Assembly: GCF_014217565.1 (NCBI RefSeq)
Contig: NZ_CP043661.1
Coordinates: forward strand, 4,402,001 to 4,466,000
DNA: 64,000 bases
DNA from: Kribbella qitaiheensis
GTDB taxonomy: Bacteria > Actinomycetota > Actinomycetes > Propionibacteriales > Kribbellaceae
Direction of reading: 5' to 3'
The notes under the pieces are model-generated. The model saw only the letters and a program-made list of their open reading frames with translations. It was not told the DNA's origin and searched no databases. Positions 23,731 to 30,903 of the stretch are shown in pieces (the stretch's first letter is position 1; every line of letters begins with the position of its first letter). Made by a program: the position numbers and the translations under genes.

Positions 23731-24210
23731 ATGCGCTGGTCCGTGATCGATTCGCCCATCGGTGACCTGTCCCTGGCTGTGGACGACGTCGGGTTGTGCC
23801 GGCTGCGGATGGGGACGGCCGAGGTCGAGCCGGGCATCGTCCGCGACCCGGTGCTGCTGCGGGCCCAGGAGGAGCTCAAGGCGTACTTCGCCGGCGAGCT
23901 GACCGAGTTCTCGGTGCCGCTGTCGGTGCCCGGTGGGTCCGACTTCGAGCGCGCCGTCTGGGCGCAGCTACGCCGGATCCCGTACGGCGAGATGCAGACG
24001 TACGGCGAGGTCGCCAAGGTGGTCGGGGACGCCGGCGCCGCCCGGGCGGTCGGAGTGGCCTGCAATCGCAACCCGATCGCGGTCATCGTGCCGTGCCACC
24101 GGGTGGTCGGTGCCGGCGGCAAGATGGTCGGTTTCGGCGGCGGGATCCCGCGCAAACGCCACCTGCTCGAACTCGAGGCCCGGGTCAGTTTCGAAACGCT
24201 CTGGGGTTAG
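23731..24210 (+). CDS. ogt: Methylated-DNA-[protein]-cysteine S-methyltransferase
   Basis: A 159-aa suicide DNA repair enzyme that takes the alkyl group from O6-alkylguanine. The acceptor cysteine is C122 in IVPCHRVVGAGG. The helix-turn-helix recognition region shows PYGEMQTYGEVAK and RAVGVACNRNP (Arg finger), followed by GFGGGIPRKRHLLELE. The ATG at 23731 begins MRWSVIDSPIGDL, the normal N-terminus. Length is typical of Ogt/MGMT without the Ada regulatory domain. It is probably a single gene. Confidence 0.95.
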   Translation: MRWSVIDSPIGDLSLAVDDVGLCRLRMGTAEVEPGIVRDPVLLRAQEELKAYFAGELTEFSVPLSVPGGSDFERAVWAQLRRIPYGEMQTYGEVAKVVGDAGAARAVGVACNRNPIAVIVPCHRVVGAGGKMVGFGGGIPRKRHLLELEARVSFETLWG

Positions 24211-24323
24211 TAGCAGTCCCTCGTTTCCGGGGTGATCCGATCGAGGTCTAGCATCACCACCGGTAACGCCTGTACTACGTTCTGCCCCCGCCGCTCCGAC
24301 CCCTGTCCCCGGAGACGAATGAG

Positions 24324-24674
24324 ATGACCCAGACCCCAGAGAGCTCGTCGCCCAACCCCGATCTGAGCGATCTGATGGACAAGAGTGCCGAGGAGTGGTC
24401 CGCCCCGGAGATCCAGAGCGCTGCCCGCTCGGCCCTGCAGTTGCATGCGCCCGATCGGGAGCCGTTGACCTGGATCAAACACTTCGGCGTCCTCCCCTGG
24501 CTGCACCGCAACGACGCCGTCTGCCGCGAGTGCGGCGGGACCTATCCGTGCATCACCCATCGCTACGCGACGCAACTGCTGTCCGCAGGCCGGATCACCA
24601 CCACCCGGACCCCGGCCGACACCGAGGAAGACGCCGACGAGCCGTCGGAGCACCGGGGTCCTGAGTACAACTGA
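24324..24674 (+). CDS. Small conserved-looking protein, function unknown
   Basis: A 116-aa protein I do not recognise. It has a polar N-terminus, a middle segment EPLTWIKHFGVLPWLHRNDA, and a Cys-rich patch CRECGGTYPCITH (about residues 69-81) with three Cys and a His that could bind zinc. The C-terminus is acidic. It starts at an ATG after the GGAGACGAATGAG leader and ends before a strong shared terminator. The pattern and codon use fit a real gene. Confidence 0.7.
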   Translation: MTQTPESSSPNPDLSDLMDKSAEEWSAPEIQSAARSALQLHAPDREPLTWIKHFGVLPWLHRNDAVCRECGGTYPCITHRYATQLLSAGRITTTRTPADTEEDADEPSEHRGPEYN

Positions 24675-24687
24675 GCCTGGTAAAGAC

Positions 24688-24721
24688 GAAGGCCGCGATC
24701 CCCGAGGGGGTCGCGGCCTTC
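24688..24721. terminator. Bidirectional terminator
   Basis: GAAGGCCGCGA (24688-24698) and TCGCGGCCTTC (24711-24721) form a perfect 11-bp stem with a 12-base loop between two convergent genes. Confidence 0.85.
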
Positions 24722-24741
24722 GCCGTTGCGGTCGGTAAGGC

Positions 24742-25494
24742 TCAGGACTCGGACGGCTTGGAGCTGTTCGTGCCGGTCGACCGGCGCTGAGTGCCGGTCG
24801 CCTTCTTGGCGGTTCCGTTCGGGGCCGAGGTGTCGGCGTTGTCGTCGGCCGGCTTCTCGTCGGCCTTCGCCTCGGTCTTGCCGTTGGACGCCGCGACGTC
24901 CGGCTGGGCCGCTTGCTCGGCGGGCTTGTCCGCGGCGTGACGCGGCGTAGTACCGGCGGGTGCGGAGCTGTAGTCGCGACCGCTGGTCGGGGTCGACTGC
25001 CAGGCCGGCTCCGGCGGGGTGAGCAGCTTCTTCACGGCTGCCGCGGCGAGTGCCCCGAAGCCGAGGAACAGCACCACCTTGCGGAGCTTGTGGCTCTTCT
25101 TCGGCACGTCGATCTCACCCCTGAGCGCGGCCTTGGTGGCCTTGCCCCGACGTGAGGTCTCCTCGACGACCGGCTCGGCGGCGGCTGCCAGCGTCGCCAG
25201 TGCGGCGGTCACCTTCGGTAGTACGTCGTCGTTGAACCGCTCGCGAGCCCTCTCGGCCGCGTGCTCGGTGGCCGGGCCGACCTTGCTCAATGCATCGTCG
25301 ATCACCGGGCCGGCCTTCTCCACCGCGGCGTGCGCAAGGGTCGCGCCGCGCTCGACTGCCTTCTCCGCGTACGGCGACACCTTCTCCCGTGCGGTCCCAA
25401 CGGCCGGTCCGACTCGTTGCGATGCCGATTCGGCGAACGGCCGGACCTTGTCCTTGGCGGACTCGACCCGGCCCTTGGACTTCAACAAACCCAC
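24742..25494 (-). CDS. YtxH/DUF5324-like membrane-associated protein
   Basis: A 250-aa protein started at GTG 25494 with GAGGAGG upstream. Residues 1-140 are amphipathic helices rich in Ala, Glu and Lys (AKDKVRPFAESASQRVGPAV, AREKVSPYAEKAVERGA), likely a coiled coil. A short hydrophobic stretch (KVVLFLGFGALAAAAVKKLL, about 148-167) could anchor it to the membrane. The C-terminus is Ala/Lys/Thr-rich and disordered. Streptomyces carries a DUF5324 protein beside the same cyclophilin-rhomboid pair, and this is probably its counterpart. Function unknown. Confidence 0.7.
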   Translation of the reverse strand: MGLLKSKGRVESAKDKVRPFAESASQRVGPAVGTAREKVSPYAEKAVERGATLAHAAVEKAGPVIDDALSKVGPATEHAAERARERFNDDVLPKVTAALATLAAAAEPVVEETSRRGKATKAALRGEIDVPKKSHKLRKVVLFLGFGALAAAAVKKLLTPPEPAWQSTPTSGRDYSSAPAGTTPRHAADKPAEQAAQPDVAASNGKTEAKADEKPADDNADTSAPNGTAKKATGTQRRSTGTNSSKPSES

Positions 25495-25755
25495 GGTTCC
25501 TCCTCGGCGGCGCCCGTCGCTGGCGCCTGAGTACTGGCCCATCGGCGACATGGACGACCTGGTACGGCTCTGGACATTTCCGGCTTCGTCTGCATCGTAC
25601 GTCGTACCCAGCCGATAAACGCCTCCGGGCGACCCGGACCGGTCCCTGAGCGTGACCACCGGTGCGGAAACCGCTGCCCGGCCGGTCGATGCGGGTCCGG
25701 TTGGAGTCGCATGACAGGATCGATGCCGTAAGCCGTAACCGATGAGGAGTATCTC

Positions 25756-26298
25756 GTGGCCGAAGAACTGTTCGCGACGCTGGAGACGACGAAGGGCGAT
25801 GTCGTCATCAAGCTGTTCCCCGATCACGCCCCGAAGACGGTGCAGAACTTCGTCGGCCTGGCCGAGGGCACCAAGGAGTGGACCGACCCGCAGACGGGTC
25901 AGCCCAGCCATGAGCGCTTCTACGACGGCCTCGGCTTCCACCGCGTGATCGACGGCTTCATGATCCAGGGCGGCTGCCCGCTGGGCACCGGCACCGGCTC
26001 GCCGGGCTACTCGTTCGACGACGAGATCCACCCGGAGCTGCAGTTCGACCGCCCGTACCTGCTGGCGATGGCGAACGCGGGCATCCAGTTCGGCCGCGGC
26101 ACCAACGGCTCGCAGTTCTTCGTGACGGTGGTCCCGACCCCGCACCTGAACCGCAAGCACACCATCTTCGGCGAGGTCGCCGACGACGACTCGAAGAAGA
26201 TCATCGACGCGATCGCCACCGCGAAGACCGCGCCGGGCGACCGTCCGATCGAGCCGATCGTGATCAACAGCGTCAAGATCGAGCGCAAGACCGTCTGA
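25756..26298 (+). CDS. ppiA: Peptidyl-prolyl cis-trans isomerase, cyclophilin type
   Basis: A 180-aa cytosolic cyclophilin catalysing proline isomerisation. Core motifs are FYDGLGFHRVIDGFMIQGGCP (catalytic Arg in FHRV), the LAMANAG strand and GSQFFVTVVPTPHLNRKHTIFGEV. The N-terminal ATLETTKGDVVIKLFPDHAPKTV is typical. No signal peptide. GTG start with GATGAGGAG upstream. A rhomboid gene follows after a hairpin. Confidence 0.95.
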   Translation: MAEELFATLETTKGDVVIKLFPDHAPKTVQNFVGLAEGTKEWTDPQTGQPSHERFYDGLGFHRVIDGFMIQGGCPLGTGTGSPGYSFDDEIHPELQFDRPYLLAMANAGIQFGRGTNGSQFFVTVVPTPHLNRKHTIFGEVADDDSKKIIDAIATAKTAPGDRPIEPIVINSVKIERKTV

Positions 26299-26306
26299 TC
26301 CACCGC

Positions 26307-26340
26307 GGACCGGCCGCTCCGGCGGCCGGTCCGTCCTTTT
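26307..26340 (+). terminator. Hairpin with T-run between ppiA and rhomboid gene
   Basis: GGACCGGCCG (26307-26316) pairs perfectly with CGGCCGGTCC (26323-26332), followed by GTCCTTTT. It is a strong intrinsic terminator only 23 bases before the next start codon. Confidence 0.75.
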
Positions 26341-26362
26341 CTCGACTGTGGAGGACCACGGC

Positions 26363-27097
26363 GTGACCGAGACCGTCTGCTACCGGCACCCGGATCGGCC
26401 CGCCGGGGTGCGATGCCAGCGCTGTGACAAGCCGATCTGCCCGTCCTGCATGAACAGCGCGGCCGTCGGCTTCCAGTGCCCGTCCTGCTTCAACGAGGGA
26501 GTCAAGTCGATCCCCCGGACCCGGACATCGCTCGGCGGCATCCAGCGCGGTAACTCGCAGGTCGTCACCATCACCATGCTGGCGCTGAACGTGCTGGTCT
26601 TCATCGCAGTCCGGTCCGGCAGCCCACGGCTCGTCAACGACCTGGTGCTCGTTCCGGTGCTGGTGGACTCCGAGCCGTGGCGACTGCTCACGTCGGCATT
26701 CACGCACGTACAGATCTTCCACATCTTCTCGAACCTCTTCATGCTGTGGCAGCTCGGCCCGATGCTCGAGCAGATGCTCGGCCGGGTCCGGTTCGCCATC
26801 CTCTACCTGCTGTCCGCGCTCGGCGGCGGCGTCGCCGTCTGGGTGCTCGGCGCCCCCGGCAGCGCGACGCTCGGAGCCTCCGGTGCGGTGCTCGGCCTGG
26901 TCGGCGCCCTGCTGGTGATCAGCAAGGCCCGCGGCCTCGACGTCACCTGGATCATCGGCTACGTGGCGATCACCGCGGTGCTCTCGTTCCTCGTCCCGAA
27001 CATCTCCTGGGAAGGCCACCTCGGCGGCTTCGTGACCGGCGCGGCCGTAGCCTGGCTCTTCCTCCAGGAGACCAAGCGCCGCCAGAACACGCCCTAG
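26363..27097 (+). CDS. Rhomboid family intramembrane serine protease
   Basis: A 244-aa protein. An N-terminal zinc-binding motif (CYRHPDR-x-CQRCDKPICPSCM, then CPSC; residues 6-50) precedes six membrane helices. The catalytic dyad is S173 in GASG and H219 in EGHLGG. The first-helix HIFSNLFMLW and GxxxG features fit. It cleaves transmembrane proteins within the membrane; substrates unknown. GTG 26363 is chosen because GGAGG lies 8 bases upstream; an earlier GTG at 26348 is less likely. The gene overlaps the end of the sigma factor gene by 4 bases, tail to tail. Confidence 0.92.
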   Translation: MTETVCYRHPDRPAGVRCQRCDKPICPSCMNSAAVGFQCPSCFNEGVKSIPRTRTSLGGIQRGNSQVVTITMLALNVLVFIAVRSGSPRLVNDLVLVPVLVDSEPWRLLTSAFTHVQIFHIFSNLFMLWQLGPMLEQMLGRVRFAILYLLSALGGGVAVWVLGAPGSATLGASGAVLGLVGALLVISKARGLDVTWIIGYVAITAVLSFLVPNISWEGHLGGFVTGAAVAWLFLQETKRRQNTP

Positions 27098-28335
27098 CCC
27101 TCGCCGAGCTCGGCCAGGCGCTGTCGGAGCGAGTCGCGTTCGGCCTTGTTCTCGGTGAAGGTAAGTGCTTCCTCGAAGGCGGCTCTGGCCTCCTCCCGGC
27201 GGCCGAGCCGGTGGAGGAACTCGCCGCGGGCGACAGCGGCGTACGGGTAGGTGGCTAGCTGAGGTTCGGTGGCCAGCCTGTCCAGCGCGGCCAGTCCCGC
27301 CTCGGGGCCGCCCGCGAATCCGCTGGCGACCGCGCGGTTCAGCGCCGCGACCGGTGAGGGCCGGCGCGCGATCAGTACGTCGTACAGGCCGACGATCTCG
27401 TCCCAGTCCGTGGCTCCCCACGACGGCGACTCGGAGTGGACGGCTGCGATGGCCGCCCGTACTGCGAACTGCCCGGGCGGCCGTCGTCGCAATGCCCGGC
27501 GGACGAGGCTCTGCCCTTCCCGGATGGCCGCTTGGTCCCACAGGCCGCGGTCTTGGTCGGGCAGCAGGACGGCTGCGCCGGACGAGCCGAGTCGCGCCGC
27601 CCGGCGGGCATCGGTGAGCAGCAGGAGCGCCAGGAGACCCGCGACCTCCTCGTCGCCAGGAAGCAGTTCGACAAGCATCCGGGCCAGGTCGACAGCCCTC
27701 GAGATCAGTTCGGTGTTCATCAGGTCAGGGCCGTTCGGGGCGACATGCCCGGTCGTGAACAGCAGGTCCACCACGGTCAGGACCATCTCGATGCGGTCGG
27801 ACAGGTCCTCCGCGTCCGGGATCCGGTAGGGGATCCGCGCGACCGCGATCTTCTTCTTCGCCCGGGTGATCCTGGCGGCCATGGTGGATTCGGTCACCAG
27901 GAACGCCCGCGCGATCTGCGCGGTGGTCAGCCCGCAGACCAGCCGCAGCGTGAGTGCCACTTGAGCCTCGGGAGCCAGCGCCGGGTGGCAGCAGGTGAAG
28001 ATGAGCCGCAACCGCTCGTCGGCGATGTCTTCGCCGTCCGCCGGTCCGCTGGTGGTCTCCTCGTCGGCCAGCAGCGGTAGCGCCGTCCGGAAGAACGCCT
28101 CGCGCCGGATCAGATCGATGGCCCGGTTCCTCGCGGTCGTGGTCAGCCAGGCGCCCGGCCGCGCGGGCACCCCGGTCTCGGTCCAGGTCGTGAGCGCTTT
28201 GGCGTAAGCGTCCTGAACACACTCCTCGGCCAGGTCCAGATCGCGGGTGACCCGAGCCGTCGCCGCGAGCACGAAGGCCCACTCCTGGCGATGCGCGAGC
28301 GCGACGGCCTCGGCGACGGTCAGGTCTTCCCGCAT
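27094..28335 (-). CDS. ECF sigma factor with C-terminal extension (ECF42 type)
   Basis: A 413-aa sigma factor. Regions 2 and 4 (residues 8-170) read as a standard ECF core: LDLAEECVQDAYAKAL, PGAWLTTTARNRAIDLIRR, then LTLRLVCGLTTAQIARAFLV with TMAARITRAKKKI. The DUF6596 / tetratricopeptide-like C-terminus (about 185-413) ends in helical repeats AALNRAVAS and REEARAAFEEAL. It directs RNA polymerase to special promoters. The gene begins one base after the stop of a YCII-domain gene, the usual partner of this ECF group. No anti-sigma factor is seen; the extension may do that job. Confidence 0.93.
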   Translation of the reverse strand: MREDLTVAEAVALAHRQEWAFVLAATARVTRDLDLAEECVQDAYAKALTTWTETGVPARPGAWLTTTARNRAIDLIRREAFFRTALPLLADEETTSGPADGEDIADERLRLIFTCCHPALAPEAQVALTLRLVCGLTTAQIARAFLVTESTMAARITRAKKKIAVARIPYRIPDAEDLSDRIEMVLTVVDLLFTTGHVAPNGPDLMNTELISRAVDLARMLVELLPGDEEVAGLLALLLLTDARRAARLGSSGAAVLLPDQDRGLWDQAAIREGQSLVRRALRRRPPGQFAVRAAIAAVHSESPSWGATDWDEIVGLYDVLIARRPSPVAALNRAVASGFAGGPEAGLAALDRLATEPQLATYPYAAVARGEFLHRLGRREEARAAFEEALTFTENKAERDSLRQRLAELGEG

Positions 28336-28336
28336 C

Positions 28337-28687
28337 TCAGTGCATCGGCCGTACTTCGACCGCGGCGTCCCCGACCTCACCGAAGAACGGCAGCCGTTTC
28401 GCGACGGCCAGCGCCTGGTCCAGAGTCGCGACGTCGATCACGTAGTACCCGCCGAGAGCCTCCTTGGTCTCGGCGTAAGGCCCGTCGGTGAGCAGGAAAT
28501 CGCCCTTGCCGTCCTGCCGTACGACGGTCGCCGTCGTCGATGCCTGCAGATGGCCGCCCTCGACGATGATGTCCTTGTGCTCGCGGGCGAAGACCTCATG
28601 CCCTTCGTCGAGTGCTTGCCGTTCGTCGGCGCCGGCCGTGTCGTAGTAGGCCTCGTTGTCGTGGATGAGCAGCAGATACCGTGCCAT
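28337..28687 (-). CDS. YCII/DGPF domain protein
   Basis: A 116-aa YCII-related protein. It has MARYLLLIHDNEAYY at the start and the signature TDGPYAETKEALGGYYVIDV in the middle, followed by a helix (LDQALAVAKRLP) and a final strand. Such proteins are linked to ECF42 sigma factors in actinobacteria. A GGAAAGGAAC site precedes the ATG. It probably binds a small ligand or acts as a redox-linked partner; its reaction is unknown. Confidence 0.92.
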   Translation of the reverse strand: MARYLLLIHDNEAYYDTAGADERQALDEGHEVFAREHKDIIVEGGHLQASTTATVVRQDGKGDFLLTDGPYAETKEALGGYYVIDVATLDQALAVAKRLPFFGEVGDAAVEVRPMH

Positions 28688-28773
28688 GGTCGGTTCCTTT
28701 CGGGGGGACTCTTCTCACCTTGACGACGAACGGCGCGGCCGCGGAATCGACAGTCGGCGGAGTCAGTTGCCGC

Positions 28774-29487
28774 TCAGCGCGTGCCGGTGAGGTAGCGGGT
28801 GATTGTCGGGCCGAGCCAGGCGACAGCTTCAGCTCGGGTGAGTGCGGCCACCGGCTGCAACTTCAGGACATAACGGCAGAGAGCAAAGCCCAGCGCCTGA
28901 GTGGCAACAAGCCCGGCCCGCGTGGCGACGGAGTCGCCTCCCGCGGCGCTGGCTCCCGCGGCGCCGGCTCCCGCGGCGCCGGCCGCCGCGGTGTCGGCGC
29001 CGATCGGGGTAGCCAGGCGGGCGATCAGCGGGCCGAGTTGCTCGGCGAACAGCAGGCGCATCCGGTCGGCGGCGACCTCGTTGGTGACGCTGGCCCGGAG
29101 TAGCGCCTTGAGGGACTCGTCGTCCTCCCAGCGGTCCAGGAAGTGGTTCGTCAACGCTGCCCCGCGCTGCTCCGGCGGCAGCGAGGCGAGGTCGGGCAGC
29201 CGCAGGTCGAACTCGGCGGCCGCCGCGAAGAGTTTCTCCTTGTTGCCGAAGTAGCGCATCACCATTGCCGGGTCGATCGCCGCGTCGGCCGCGATCGCCC
29301 GGATCGTCGCCCGCTCGTACCCGTCCGCCGCGAACCGCTCCCGCGCCGCCGCCAAGATCCCCGCCCTGGTCCGATCCGACCGCCGTACGCCGCCCCCCGC
29401 CTGCTCCGGCTGCGCCATCGCGGCCGTCTCCGCGGCCGCCTCGTCTGCCGGCTCTGCCTGCTGGGCGGCCTGCGCTCTTTCCGTCAT
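28774..29487 (-). CDS. TetR family repressor of the flavin monooxygenase
   Basis: A 237-aa TetR regulator. HTH at about residues 35-80: AGILAAARERFAADGYERATI, then IRAIAADAAIDPAMVMRYF. A low-complexity Ala/Gly stretch lies near 170-185 (GAAGAGAAGASAAGG). The ATG at 29487 is preferred over a TTG at 29508 since the latter falls inside an operator. It is divergent to the monooxygenase gene, and three copies of an inverted repeat lie between them (29501-29574), so it very likely represses both. The ligand is probably the substrate of the monooxygenase. Confidence 0.9.
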   Translation of the reverse strand: MTERAQAAQQAEPADEAAAETAAMAQPEQAGGGVRRSDRTRAGILAAARERFAADGYERATIRAIAADAAIDPAMVMRYFGNKEKLFAAAAEFDLRLPDLASLPPEQRGAALTNHFLDRWEDDESLKALLRASVTNEVAADRMRLLFAEQLGPLIARLATPIGADTAAAGAAGAGAAGASAAGGDSVATRAGLVATQALGFALCRYVLKLQPVAALTRAEAVAWLGPTITRYLTGTR

Positions 29488-29500
29488 GGAGCCACCGTAG

Positions 29501-29574
29501 GTCAACAAGTGTTGACTTCGCTAGCGAAGCTGCCTACAGTCGAAGTCAACAAGCGTTGGCCAACAAGTGTTGAC
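29501..29574. promoter_or_regulatory. Three TetR-type operators in the divergent promoter
   Basis: GTCAACAAGTGTTGAC (29501-29516) has perfect 7-base arms. A degenerate copy GTCAACAAGCGTTGGC lies at 29545-29560, and CCCAACA-like GCCAACAAGTGTTGAC at 29559-29574 overlaps it. A separate palindrome CTTCGCTAGCGAAG sits at 29516-29529. Confidence 0.75.
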
Positions 29575-29591
29575 CTAAAGGAGCCGGAACA

Positions 29592-30746
29592 ATGAACGGA
29601 ATCCCGGAACGGACCGAGGTGCTGGTGGTGGGCGCGGGGCCGGTCGGGCTGGCGGTCGCGACCTCACTCGCGGGACACGGCCGCGAGGTCACCGTCATCG
29701 ACCGGCAGGCGGCCGGCGCGAACACCTCGCGCGCCTCGGTCGTGCACCCGCGCACGCTGGAGATGCTGGAGCGGATCGGCGTCGCGAAGCGGCTGACCGA
29801 GCTCGGCCGGCACGTCGAGCAGTTCAACATCGCCGACGGCGACCGCACCCTGGTCCCGGTCCGGTTCGACCACCTACCGACCGACTACCCGTATGTGCTG
29901 ATGATTCCGCAGAACAACACCGAGCAGGTCCTGCTCGAACGCCTAGAGGAGCTGGGCGGCACGGTCCACCGCCCGTACGTCGCGGCCGGCGTCCGCCAGA
30001 CTCCCGACGGTGCGGAGGTCACGCTGGAGAGCGGCGAGGTGATCAAGGCGCAGTACGTCGTGGCCGCGGACGGGATGAACAGCCGGATCCGCGATCTCGC
30101 CGGTCTCGGGTACGACGGCAAGGACGTGCTGCCGCTGAACTTCACCCTCGCCGATGTCCGGGTCGAGAGCGGCTTGCCGGCGGACGAGGTACTGCTCTAC
30201 TTCTCGCGGCCCGGCATGCTCGTGGCTGCTCCCCTGCCCGACGGATCCTTCCGCCTGGTCGCCGAGGTGGATGACGCGCCGGAGCACCCGGATGTGGCGT
30301 ACGCGCAGCGGCTTCTCAACGCACGTGGTCCGCAGCAGACGACGGCCCGGGTGACCGAGGTGATCTGGGGATCAAGGTTCCGGATCCACGAGCGGGTGGC
30401 GGATCGCTACCGGGACCAGCGGATCGTGCTGGCCGGCGATGCGGCTCACACGCACAGCCCAGCCGGCGGTCAGGGGATGAACCTCGGACTACGCGATGCA
30501 GTGACCCTGGGCGATGCGCTGGCCGAAGCGCTCGACAGTGGGAACGAGGATCAACTGGAGGCCTACGCGACCGACAGTCGCGCCGAGGCTCTTCGGGTCG
30601 TCTCGCTGGCTCACCGCCTGACCCGGCTCGCCACCGCGCCGGCCGCGGTCCGTCCGGCACGGAACGCGGGGCTTCGCCTGCTCTCCTACCTTCCCGCCTT
30701 CCGCCGCACCCTTGCCGAGCAACTCTCCGCCATCGGTCACCGCTGA
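29592..30746 (+). CDS. FAD-dependent aromatic monooxygenase (class A)
   Basis: A 384-aa flavoprotein hydroxylase. The FAD motif is VVGAGPVGLAVATSLAGHG (residues 10-28) with E/D at the strand end TVIDRQ. The second motif, around ADGMNSRIRDLAGL, and the GD motif LAGDAAHTHSPAGGQGMNLG (about 280-299) are clear. It lacks the thioredoxin-like C-terminal domain of phenol hydroxylases, so it belongs with shorter aromatic-ring or polyketide hydroxylases. It uses NADPH and O2. Substrate unknown. AAAGGAGCC precedes the ATG. Expression is likely induced by a ligand of the divergent TetR. Confidence 0.92.
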   Translation: MNGIPERTEVLVVGAGPVGLAVATSLAGHGREVTVIDRQAAGANTSRASVVHPRTLEMLERIGVAKRLTELGRHVEQFNIADGDRTLVPVRFDHLPTDYPYVLMIPQNNTEQVLLERLEELGGTVHRPYVAAGVRQTPDGAEVTLESGEVIKAQYVVAADGMNSRIRDLAGLGYDGKDVLPLNFTLADVRVESGLPADEVLLYFSRPGMLVAAPLPDGSFRLVAEVDDAPEHPDVAYAQRLLNARGPQQTTARVTEVIWGSRFRIHERVADRYRDQRIVLAGDAAHTHSPAGGQGMNLGLRDAVTLGDALAEALDSGNEDQLEAYATDSRAEALRVVSLAHRLTRLATAPAAVRPARNAGLRLLSYLPAFRRTLAEQLSAIGHR

Positions 30747-30747
30747 A

Positions 30748-30794
30748 GCCGACTGCTCAGGCGGACTGCAGAGCCGACTGCTGAGCCGACTGCT
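30748..30794 (+). repeat. Short direct repeats GCCGACTGCT
   Basis: GCCGACTGCT occurs at 30748-30757, 30773-30782 and 30785-30794, with a related GCGGACTGCA between. They sit right after the monooxygenase stop. Confidence 0.6.
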
Positions 30795-30903
30795 GGGGCC
30801 AGCGACTGATTCCCCGCACTGTTGCCGGATCGGCTTCCGCGCGGAGGCCTAGGGCCATACCCTCCAGTTACCCATAGCAATAGCCTCACTACTGGAGGTC
30901 ACC

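Noticed and set aside
30748..30794. GCCGACTGCT repeats considered as a regulator-binding array
   Set aside because: The repeats are irregularly spaced and sit right after a stop codon, not in a clear promoter; likely slippage.
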